Shown: positions 1 through 6,632, counted from the stretch's first letter. The stretch is 6,948 nt of DNA from Methanobacteriota archaeon (GCA_030606525.1 JAUWGG010000053.1:1-6948); one strand, 5' to 3'. Translations and numbers: made by a program. Notes: generated from the letters alone by a model not told the origin.

Positions 1-1
1 A

Positions 2-277
2 ACTATGACATCACCCGATGATCTCACCGTTGCAGGCATTGTACCAAGGAGCACAACCATTCAATTCTATAAAGCATGGAACTTCGTTGGTTATCCATCG
101 TTCACTAATAGAAGCGTTAATGAAGCTTTGAATGCCATACCATTCGAGCAAGTGGAAGGATTTGATGAGATCGCATCTCCATATTACTTAAAGATTCTTG
201 CTAAGACGGATATCATGAAAGCTGGTTGTGGTTATTGGATTCGTGTAACTGAAGACTGCACTTGGACTGTGGAATGA
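2..277 (+). CDS. C-terminal fragment of an exported archaeal surface protein (WN-VGYPS / GYWI-VTED terminal domain)
   Basis: This is the 3' end of a gene that begins before the window. The frame is already open at base 2, so the ATG at 5 is probably internal. Numbered from that ATG, residues 24-32 read AWNFVGYPS and residues 76-84 read GYWIRVTED, followed by a terminal CTWTVE. From memory of the family, this pairing marks a small C-terminal domain of large secreted proteins in Thermoplasmatota and related archaea, often after PKD, Ig-like or beta-propeller modules; its function is not established. There is no transmembrane helix or basic tail, so the protein may be secreted or held non-covalently, unlike the three membrane-anchored proteins next to it. 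It converges on the neighbouring minus-strand gene with only 9 bases between stop codons. The family resemblance is by eye; that it is coding and exported is likely, and the rest of the protein is unknown. Confidence 0.75.
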   Translation, partial: TMTSPDDLTVAGIVPRSTTIQFYKAWNFVGYPSFTNRSVNEALNAIPFEQVEGFDEIASPYYLKILAKTDIMKAGCGYWIRVTEDCTWTVE

Positions 278-286
278 TATATTTAA

Positions 287-1783
287 TCATCGTCTTGACC
301 TGCTTTTTCTTGAAGATTTTTTCGTGGGGTATCGTTTACCCTTAACCTTCTTTTTTGGTTTTTTATATATCTCCTGTTTCTCAGGTTTCCCCTTTCTTGT
401 TTTTTTCGCTCTTTTTTCTTTTATCTCATCATCTACTCTTGGTCTTTTCAGTCCTATAAATATACCCAGTAAAACAGCTACAGCGATTCCTACGCCAATG
501 ATAATTAAAATAATGGTTTCTGACAATCCATCGGAACCATCAGCTTGTCCTGGGAGCAGGAGCTCAACACTGATCTCTTTAGTTTCATCTACTATCACCT
601 GCTGTTCAGCTTTTATATAACCATCTTTTGTGACTTCAATCTTGGAACGAACAGTGGTTGTAGATGTTTTAACATATTCCACACAGACAATATTCCTCAC
701 ATAGCCATTTGAATCCGTAAGACCACTATAGATTTCGATGTTCTGCGGATCGTAGATTTTGACACGAGCATCTACAATAGGAGCATCATTCTTATCTGCA
801 ACCTTAATGTCAATATTCCATTTAACAGTTAAAGATGAAGTATCATCCTCTATCATCACATTCCCATCGTCGAATTCCGTATTCAAGAGAATGACATTTG
901 AATTCTTTCTAAGGTGAATGTCGAAAACATTGGTGTTCTCTATTATGTTGTTGGAGAGGGTTGAATTGCATGAAGTAGCACCGTAAAAAGCATCAAATAC
1001 ATTATAATATAGGGTATTGAAGGTTATGATCGGATCTGATAGAAAGATCTCAAATCCATAGCCATTATCAGAAACATCATTTCTCGAGATGAACGCATCT
1101 GCTCCTCTAGAACAAAGAATGCCGCCGTGCTCATTGTTAAGAATCTCGTTATCAAGGATGTTTGGCTTGGAATCATGTTTAATCAATATGCCAAAATTAT
1201 CTGATAGCTCTATTGTATTATTGGATATGTTAGGAGAAGCATAGTAATCACAAACGATATTTCCTTCACTTGTCCCTCCATTTATCGGATGAGAATTTTT
1301 TCTTATTATGTTGTTAACTATAGTTGGGGACGAACGATCGCAATGAACGCCAGTTTTTGCATACTCTACTATACAATATTCTATTATACACTCATGATCA
1401 ATGCTATCATCATGAAATCTTATACCTTGCCAATCTCCTTGCTTTGGGGTTTCTTCACTTGAAGTAAAAGTTATATTATTATCATCTGTTCCAATAGCTT
1501 TTAGAATTCCATTAACGAACAAAGCGCAGTTCAAATCGAATTTGATGATTTCACCAGAATTGATGATCAACGAATCTTCTTTCGATATCGTAATGCTTTC
1601 ATGAACGATAAAATTGGGACTACTTCCGGTAACAGCACCGCTGGAATGAGCAACTAACTCATCCATACTCCAATCGATACCGGTATTTGGGGTCGAATAC
1701 GAAGAAACCTCAGTGGACAATAAACTGAAAGAAGATGTAATCAATATCATAAGAGCAATGATGACGGTTCTGTATCTACTCAT
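287..1783 (-). CDS. Gene C: membrane-anchored right-handed beta-helix surface protein with a long basic cytoplasmic tail
   Basis: The 498-residue product has a signal peptide (n-region MSRYR, hydrophobic core about 6-22). A beta-helix entry segment follows (about 28-125; motifs LIINSGEIIKFD, FTSS, GDWQGI). Next come roughly 22-residue coils with glycines near 145, 175, 198, 221 and 243, then a carboxypeptidase-regulatory-like beta-sandwich (316-410, including GLTDSNGYV). One membrane helix spans about 423-445, and a 53-residue tail carries 27 Lys/Arg. It should face outward with the tail in the cytoplasm. An in-frame ATG 15 bases upstream (1796-1798) gives a 503-residue form. I prefer 1783 because MSRYRTV-IIALMI aligns with the start of gene B (MKRFATVVIIALMI) and because a TATA-like box predicts transcription starting around 1790-1796. 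It is a paralog of gene A, with over half of the first 130 mature residues identical by eye. No catalytic residues were identified; adhesion or scaffolding is an inference. Confidence 0.9.
   Translation of the reverse strand: MSRYRTVIIALMILITSSFSLLSTEVSSYSTPNTGIDWSMDELVAHSSGAVTGSSPNFIVHESITISKEDSLIINSGEIIKFDLNCALFVNGILKAIGTDDNNITFTSSEETPKQGDWQGIRFHDDSIDHECIIEYCIVEYAKTGVHCDRSSPTIVNNIIRKNSHPINGGTSEGNIVCDYYASPNISNNTIELSDNFGILIKHDSKPNILDNEILNNEHGGILCSRGADAFISRNDVSDNGYGFEIFLSDPIITFNTLYYNVFDAFYGATSCNSTLSNNIIENTNVFDIHLRKNSNVILLNTEFDDGNVMIEDDTSSLTVKWNIDIKVADKNDAPIVDARVKIYDPQNIEIYSGLTDSNGYVRNIVCVEYVKTSTTTVRSKIEVTKDGYIKAEQQVIVDETKEISVELLLPGQADGSDGLSETIILIIIGVGIAVAVLLGIFIGLKRPRVDDEIKEKRAKKTRKGKPEKQEIYKKPKKKVKGKRYPTKKSSRKSRSRR
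304..364 (+). terminator. Candidate T-rich terminator for the left plus-strand gene
   Basis: Runs of five to six T occur at 304-308, 317-322, 351-356 and 359-364, starting about 27 bases past the plus-strand stop codon, with more T-runs at 400-406 and 412-417. Archaeal RNA polymerase commonly terminates on U-rich stretches without a hairpin, so these could end the plus-strand transcript. The same bases encode the lysine-rich tail of the convergent gene (AAA/AAG codons read on the minus strand), so the T-runs may be only a by-product of that coding sequence. Confidence 0.3.
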
Positions 1784-1814
1784 ACAACCAGCATACATAA
1801 ATTGTGTTTATGGG

Positions 1815-1822
1815 TTATAATA
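1815..1822 (-). promoter_or_regulatory. TATA-like box upstream of gene C
   Basis: On the minus strand this reads TATTATAA. Its centre lies about 20 bases before the upstream ATG and about 35 before the preferred ATG at 1783. Archaeal transcription normally starts about 25 bases downstream of the TATA centre, which would put the start near 1790-1796. That would give a short leader to the second ATG and would exclude or truncate the first. It lies in the short gap after gene B, so C could have its own promoter while also receiving read-through. In AT-rich DNA such matches arise by chance. Confidence 0.3.
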
Positions 1823-1848
1823 GTTTTGTAGAAATTGCTTCCTTTCCA

Positions 1849-4776
1849 TTATTTCTTTCTATGCCATAAAATTATACCTAAAATGGCAAGGATAATAACA
1901 AAAGCAGCAGCTATCATTCCAAATACCAGTATCCAATTGAAAGCATCATCAGATTGTTGAGAGATGGTTATTTCATGGGGATGAGCAGCAGCATTTGTAG
2001 CTGGGTGGGTGGCTGTATTCGTTCCATCAGATGCTTCAATATAATAAAATACCACACCAGTCATAGATTGAGGAGGTATCGTTCCACTATATACTTCGCC
2101 ATTCTCCTTTTCCATCAAAACAGAATTGAAATATTCATCCCCAACATTCTTGTAATACATTATGACTGTAAGATTGCCATCATTATCAGTAACCGATGCA
2201 CTAATTACGATCGATGAGTTGATAAGAGCACTGACAATCGGGGTATGTTCGATGATCGGTGGTATTGTATCTTGCATTGTGAATTGCCCAGTTGAAGAAT
2301 TCCAGTTGTCACTTGTATCGTTAGTCCAAATGGCAAATTGATATATGCCGATACTATCATAGCTTTGATTCTTATAATATCTACCTGTAGAGGAATCATA
2401 TATCATACTGAAATTCCCTTTATTATCGCCAATAGAACTCGTAATATTCATCCATACAGTACAAACATCTATATTGTCGGATACTTCAGCGGAAATGTTC
2501 ACATAACCATGCACTTCTTGAGGGGAGGGCATAGTTGTTATATCAATTATTTCAGGTGGGATCGAATCTGGAACGTAAACAAATGTTTCCATGCGGCTTG
2601 AGCTCATATCCACATCTCTGTTCTCTTCCCAGCTACCATATTTTACGCTTACATGAGTATTATTTTCAGTTGCAGTATTGCTACCGATGTACATTCTATC
2701 TGTAACTAATATCCAATTGCACAATCCCTCACTGTCCGTTCTTGAATCTATGCCTCCATAACCAAAAGAAGCATAGATAACAGCATCGTTGTCCTTGACG
2801 CATACATCAGCATTTGGTAATGGTAGGCCATTTGATCGAACGACCTTTATATGGAGGTAATTCTTAACAATCATTTGACTAGCTGTCTCAACATGGTAAG
2901 TAGGGAAAGTAGTGTTTATAAGAAGCGCTGTGCAGGATGAGCTGATATATATCGCATTCGATGAACTGCTCGAAATTGTGGTATTCGTGATGGTTGCATG
3001 GCAATTATTGCGGCAGCGAACACCAACAGTATTCAATGTAACAATACAATCGTTTATCTTTGGATTGGCGTCGTCCATAATGCGAATACCTGTGCGTGCA
3101 TAGCTGATACGGGTATTGTTTATACTCGGTGAACAGCCTATGCAAATAATTCCATAATTCTCTGACCAGAAGTTGTACCTTTCAGATGAGATGATATTAT
3201 CTTTGAATTCGATCCCTCTCTTTATAGACAGACCTGCTTGGCTGCAATTCCATAGAGTGTTTCCACTAGCTTTTGCAAAAATGGAGAAAGATATGATGCC
3301 AATTCGAAAATCATTGAAATAATTGTTCTTTATAACGGGATTTGGATCATCTCCAAATGTCTCACCTAGGCGAATACCATTTCCACCATATATAAAACGA
3401 TTGTTCATTATAGTTGGATTCGCTCCAGTGCTAACAGCATATACCCCTTCATTTGCTCCCTCAATGATGTTGTTTTTAATTGTTGGGGAAATCGATTCTG
3501 TCGATCTCACATATACTCCATTCCACTTGTACTTGATAGTTGTATTCTCTATCAATATATCAGAGGATTTGCAGTAGACACCATAAGTTGCGCCACCTTT
3601 CCCACATGTTCCTGCAATAGTGCTGTTTCTAATGTAAGCAGTTGCATCAGCATTAACCATTATTTCCTTATTAGCGCATAATATGCTTGCATTCTCCATT
3701 ACAAGGGTACCATCATTTATTATACTGAAGTAATAATTTCCATTGCCAGATTTTATCATGGAATCTTTGATGATTAAAGTTCCACCGCTGTTCACAGTTA
3801 TAGAATATTCACCATCAGAAGTGCAATTCATCGTAATATTACATGAGTCTAAGACAAGAGTACCATGAACATTGATATCTCCATTCATGATGTATCCTTC
3901 ATCAGCAGGAGTTTCAGTTCCTAAGACAATTGTCCAATCCCCTTTATTCATGTATCGTGTATCGAAAGGAGAGGGATCAATAGAATCCTTCAAATCATCG
4001 TGATCAGTGTCCCAATTATTTGGATCCGTGAGGGAGCTGTTAACCTCGTAATAATCGCCCCAACCATCGTTATCTGTATCCTCATTCTTTGGATTCGTGT
4101 AATGAATGAACAGTTCTTCCCAATCAGTTAAACCATCTCCATCAGTGTCTGGTCCTATGCCTTCAATACCAGTGTTATTCAAAGTAATGTTATTTGGAAG
4201 ATTCAATATCACAAAAGATGTTTGCTTTGGGTTAGAAATTATACTCGGTTCATTTCCAGTAGTGTTTAATCTAATAGCCATTTTGTATATTTTTTCTCCA
4301 AGGATATCTTCATTTACAAAATGCTTCTTTGCAAGAAGGGCATATCCACTTGGCTCGTTCCTTCCTTGTGCATTTGAATAATTAACATTAACAAAATGTT
4401 CCAACTCACTTTCAGGATGACCAGCATAATAGTAGAAGTAATATCCTATCTTATTGTTTATTAGATTATTGGAAAAGAACCAAATATGATAATAAATGCT
4501 TGAAAGATGTCGCGTTGAGGAATAATCACCATCGTGATCGAAATAGAATTGGATCCAGTCGGTGCAATGCCTTTCTTCCTCCTCTAAAGGTGGAGTCGTA
4601 TTCAGTGTGCCAAAATCATTCCCATTTCCTGTTTCTTGATCGTGGGTTGGTCTCCATCTCCTCAGATAATAAAAACCGCTCCAATCATTCTCTGCCTTAG
4701 AATTATTGGGTACAATTTGAATGAAGATCGTTCCTATCATCAAAGCGATGATTACCACTGTAGCAAATCTTTTCAC
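1849..4776 (-). CDS. Gene B: large mosaic surface protein (novel N-domain, TSP3 calcium repeats, beta-helix, Ig-like domains, C-terminal anchor)
   Basis: The 975-residue product starts with GTG, 6 bases after a GAGGG Shine-Dalgarno core. Domains in order: signal peptide 1-28 (ends near SKA-EN); an unrecognised aromatic-rich domain about 29-205; three TSP3-type acidic loops at 210-221 (DTDGDGLTDWEE), 233-244 (DTDNDGWGDYYE) and 256-268 (DTDHDDLKDSIDP), expected to bind calcium; a right-handed beta-helix about 280-625; a carboxypeptidase-regulatory-like domain about 640-735; two Ig-like domains beginning SIPPEI (about 738) and TIPPII (about 837); and one membrane helix about 947-971 with a four-residue tail, HRKK. 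About two dozen N-x-S/T sequons suggest heavy glycosylation if the host N-glycosylates. It is encoded 31 bases after gene A and probably co-transcribed with it. It shares the helix plus regulatory-like core with A and C but lacks their basic tail. A surface adhesin or envelope-scaffold role is an inference; no active site was identified. Confidence 0.93.
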   Translation of the reverse strand: MKRFATVVIIALMIGTIFIQIVPNNSKAENDWSGFYYLRRWRPTHDQETGNGNDFGTLNTTPPLEEEERHCTDWIQFYFDHDGDYSSTRHLSSIYYHIWFFSNNLINNKIGYYFYYYAGHPESELEHFVNVNYSNAQGRNEPSGYALLAKKHFVNEDILGEKIYKMAIRLNTTGNEPSIISNPKQTSFVILNLPNNITLNNTGIEGIGPDTDGDGLTDWEELFIHYTNPKNEDTDNDGWGDYYEVNSSLTDPNNWDTDHDDLKDSIDPSPFDTRYMNKGDWTIVLGTETPADEGYIMNGDINVHGTLVLDSCNITMNCTSDGEYSITVNSGGTLIIKDSMIKSGNGNYYFSIINDGTLVMENASILCANKEIMVNADATAYIRNSTIAGTCGKGGATYGVYCKSSDILIENTTIKYKWNGVYVRSTESISPTIKNNIIEGANEGVYAVSTGANPTIMNNRFIYGGNGIRLGETFGDDPNPVIKNNYFNDFRIGIISFSIFAKASGNTLWNCSQAGLSIKRGIEFKDNIISSERYNFWSENYGIICIGCSPSINNTRISYARTGIRIMDDANPKINDCIVTLNTVGVRCRNNCHATITNTTISSSSSNAIYISSSCTALLINTTFPTYHVETASQMIVKNYLHIKVVRSNGLPLPNADVCVKDNDAVIYASFGYGGIDSRTDSEGLCNWILVTDRMYIGSNTATENNTHVSVKYGSWEENRDVDMSSSRMETFVYVPDSIPPEIIDITTMPSPQEVHGYVNISAEVSDNIDVCTVWMNITSSIGDNKGNFSMIYDSSTGRYYKNQSYDSIGIYQFAIWTNDTSDNWNSSTGQFTMQDTIPPIIEHTPIVSALINSSIVISASVTDNDGNLTVIMYYKNVGDEYFNSVLMEKENGEVYSGTIPPQSMTGVVFYYIEASDGTNTATHPATNAAAHPHEITISQQSDDAFNWILVFGMIAAAFVIILAILGIILWHRKK

Positions 4777-4779
4777 TAT

Positions 4780-4787
4780 GATCCCTC
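4780..4787 (-). promoter_or_regulatory. Shine-Dalgarno site of gene B supporting its GTG start
   Basis: On the minus strand this reads GAGGGATC and is followed by ATA and the GTG start codon. It matches the archaeal anti-16S consensus GGAGGTGATC apart from a missing T and the first G. The 6-base gap from GAGGG to GTG is normal. The site decides the start: no upstream in-frame ATG is needed, and the resulting MKRF N-terminus matches that of gene A. It also indicates that B is translated from a leadered, probably operonic, message. Confidence 0.6.
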
Positions 4788-4807
4788 AACTCATTCTCAA
4801 ACTTCAA

Positions 4808-6418
4808 CTATCTCCTTTTTTTCTTAGCTTGCCGCTTTCCCTTGACCTTTTTTCCTGATTTTTTCTCTTCGACCTTCCCCATTTTTGCTCTTCTACCAAT
4901 GAATATACCCACAAAAACAGCTATAATAATCGTTATGATACCAATGATCAATATTAGATTATTATTATCTGATATTCCATTATGATTGCCATTATTGGGT
5001 GAAGACTCTATCAACTGTATATTCACTTCCTTACTTTCATCAACAGTTACTTCATGACCAGAAACTGGTTCGTAACCATCCTTTATCACATAGATCTTGT
5101 GCGGGGTGAAATAAGTTGTAGCTGTAGAATTCTTGATTCCCTCAGTGCAAAGTATATCTTTTACGAAGCCATTAGAATCTGTGAGTCCATCATAGATTTC
5201 ATTATTTTGAGCATCATAAACCTTAACATTCGCACTGCTGATCGACGTGTCATCCACAACCTCTATGTCTAGGTACCACTTGATTGTTAAAGTTGACAAC
5301 TCATCGTTGTAGTACATCTTCGTTTTATCGAAGGTTGTGTTGATTGCAATCAAATGGGAATTATCTTTTATCATGAAATCGAAAGAGTTTGATGCTGAGA
5401 TGGTGCAATTGATGAATGTGCCGTTAGTATGCCAATACCCCTCCACTCCATTACCACACTCACTAATAACATTTTGAGTAATTATAGGAGATGTATCATT
5501 TCCAAGATGAATGCCAACACCATTTTTTATCATTGTATTATTTGTAAGTATAGGAGTAGATGGTCTATAACAATCAATTCCTCTGTTGTTTGATATTATA
5601 TAATTATCCGTAATCGTTGAGGAGGAATGATACGCTCTAATACCGCAGTGACCGTTATCCGATAGTATATTCTTGTCAGCAACTCCATCAGATAAACTAT
5701 CGAAATAAATCCCTTCAATAGTGTTATTGTTTACTATATTCTCTACGATAGTTGCTGCTGCCCCGTAACAATGGATTCCATCACCGATATTGTATGTGAT
5801 CTCATTTTTTTCAATCAATGGTTCACCATTCTGACAAAAAATACCATTATCATGGATTCTGTCGTCGCCATTGTTTGTTATTATATTGTTAGATATGGTC
5901 GGAGAAGAATATGCGATGTGAATGCCATTGTTAGCATATTCTATCCTGCAGAATTTAACGATACATTCTTCATCCACACTCTTGTCCCTGAAGACTATAC
6001 CTCTCCAATCCCCACCAGCAGGAGATGATTGACTAGAGGTAAAAGAGATCCTCTCCTCTTCGGTTCCAACAGCAATTAATGTCCCATCAACATATAAACC
6101 ACAATTCCCATCAAATTTAATCGTTTCACCAGCACTGATGGTGAGAGTATCTTCTTCAGACACAGTAACATTATCATGTACTTCATAGTTTGGACTGCTG
6201 CCTGTGACAGTTCCACCAGAAAGCGCAACCAAGTTGTCCATGTTTAAAGTTAAACCAGTGTCGGGGGTAGAATAGGAAGCAGCGCTTCCACTATTTGGCA
6301 ATACGTAAATGAATAGGGAATTGATCATAACTACTGTGAATAGAGAGCAGAGCAGCTTATGTCCTAAATTGATCCTCACCACCTTACCTGTTATTTCAGA
6401 TATGATAAACCTCTTCAT
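4808..6418 (-). CDS. Gene A: membrane-anchored right-handed beta-helix surface protein with a basic tail
   Basis: The 536-residue product has a long n-region and a hydrophobic signal core (about 21-40), with cleavage plausible near SAA-SYS (47). The beta-helix entry segment is about 48-150 (TLTISAGETIKFD, FTSS, GDWRGI). Very regular coils follow, with coil-start glycines at 165, 192, 214, 236, 259, 280, 302 and 324 (period about 22). A carboxypeptidase-regulatory-like domain (375-471, GLTDSNGFV), an Asn/Gly-rich linker, a membrane helix about 487-508 and a 28-residue tail with 16 Lys/Arg complete it. It is first in the likely A-B(-C) transcription unit. There is no clear Shine-Dalgarno site before the ATG, but a TATA-like box is centred 25 bases upstream, fitting a leaderless mRNA. 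GTG codons 13 and 14 would give a conventional-length signal peptide and are an alternative start. This is a paralog of gene C with about two more coils. The ligand is unknown. Confidence 0.92.
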   Translation of the reverse strand: MKRFIISEITGKVVRINLGHKLLCSLFTVVMINSLFIYVLPNSGSAASYSTPDTGLTLNMDNLVALSGGTVTGSSPNYEVHDNVTVSEEDTLTISAGETIKFDGNCGLYVDGTLIAVGTEEERISFTSSQSSPAGGDWRGIVFRDKSVDEECIVKFCRIEYANNGIHIAYSSPTISNNIITNNGDDRIHDNGIFCQNGEPLIEKNEITYNIGDGIHCYGAAATIVENIVNNNTIEGIYFDSLSDGVADKNILSDNGHCGIRAYHSSSTITDNYIISNNRGIDCYRPSTPILTNNTMIKNGVGIHLGNDTSPIITQNVISECGNGVEGYWHTNGTFINCTISASNSFDFMIKDNSHLIAINTTFDKTKMYYNDELSTLTIKWYLDIEVVDDTSISSANVKVYDAQNNEIYDGLTDSNGFVKDILCTEGIKNSTATTYFTPHKIYVIKDGYEPVSGHEVTVDESKEVNIQLIESSPNNGNHNGISDNNNLILIIGIITIIIAVFVGIFIGRRAKMGKVEEKKSGKKVKGKRQAKKKRR

Positions 6419-6439
6419 TTTTATATATACTTTTTTAGG

Positions 6440-6446
6440 TTATAAA
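6440..6446 (-). promoter_or_regulatory. TATA-like box for gene A
   Basis: The minus strand reads TTTATAA here, centred 25 bases before the A of the gene A start codon. That is the spacing expected if transcription starts at the ATG itself, and it agrees with the absence of a Shine-Dalgarno site. A second TATA-like stretch (GTATATATAA on the minus strand, 6421-6430) is only a few bases from the ATG. It would direct initiation inside the gene, near codons 6-7, compatible only with a GTG start at codon 13 or 14. Confidence 0.4.
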
Positions 6447-6504
6447 CGTATCGAATAACATGACTGGCGAAATTTGAAGACCTGCTGTAATAACACCGTA
6501 AGAG

Positions 6505-6512
6505 ATATATAT
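6505..6512 (+). promoter_or_regulatory. TATA-like box for the right plus-strand gene
   Basis: ATATATAT is preceded by a purine-rich stretch (AAGAG), a position where archaeal BRE elements lie. The expected start is about 25 bases downstream, near 6533, immediately before a perfect hairpin at 6536-6555. That would give a leader of about 100 bases ending in a good Shine-Dalgarno site, in contrast to the leaderless design inferred for gene A on the other side of this 214-base divergent region. It is a consensus match only. Confidence 0.35.
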
Positions 6513-6535
6513 GATTATGAAGTTATGGCAATTGG

Positions 6536-6555
6536 AACCGAGTTTTCACTCGGTT
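6536..6555. repeat. Perfect 8-bp inverted repeat (hairpin, TTTC loop) in the divergent promoter region
   Basis: AACCGAGT (6536-6543) and ACTCGGTT (6548-6555) are exact reverse complements around a four-base loop. As RNA this forms an 8-bp stem with four G-C pairs, followed by AAAAA, so it is not a classic U-tailed terminator on the plus strand. If transcription of the downstream gene starts near 6533, it would sit at the extreme 5' end of the mRNA, where it could protect or regulate the message. As DNA it could be a dimer-binding operator. The structure is certain; the role is inferred. Confidence 0.7.
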
Positions 6556-6619
6556 AAAAAGCGCATTATTGGAAAAATGAGAATAGAAGATAGAATGGGG
6601 AGATTAACTAAAAATTAAT

Positions 6620-6625
6620 GGAGGT
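6620..6625 (+). promoter_or_regulatory. Strong Shine-Dalgarno site (GGAGGT) for the right plus-strand gene
   Basis: GGAGGT lies 7 bases before the ATG at 6633. Two nearer ATGs are excluded as gene starts: the one at 6618 reads into a stop after three codons, and the one at 6626 after four codons. This fixes 6633 as the translation start. Confidence 0.75.
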
Positions 6626-6632
6626 ATGAAAT

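Noticed and set aside
287..450. C-terminus of gene C considered as a PGF-CTERM or LPXTG-like sorting signal
   Set aside because: No PGF, PEF or LPXTG motif precedes the membrane helix, and the 53-residue basic tail is far longer than the few basic residues ending such signals; a permanent membrane anchor fits better.
324..620. Plus-strand open frame opposite the C-terminus of gene C
   Set aside because: It is the antisense of the Lys-rich tail and membrane helix of gene C; the Phe/Ser-rich translation is what reversed Lys codons produce, and no start signal is seen.
3323..3577. Plus-strand open frames opposite genes A and B (also at 1954, 2338, 2912, 4106, 4500, 4636, 5054 and 5771)
   Set aside because: All are short and antisense to well-supported domain-containing coding sequence, with no plausible product.
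4808..6418. Repetitive appearance of the beta-helix coding region, considered as a CRISPR or tandem DNA repeat
   Set aside because: The periodicity is at the protein level (about 22 residues, degenerate Gly/Ile/Asn pattern); there is no exact DNA repeat with unique spacers.
6536..6560. Hairpin at 6536-6555 as an intrinsic terminator
   Set aside because: On the plus strand it is followed by A's, not T's. On the minus strand a T-run follows, but the only minus-strand transcript known here (gene A) starts beyond it, so there is nothing to terminate except possible antisense read-through.
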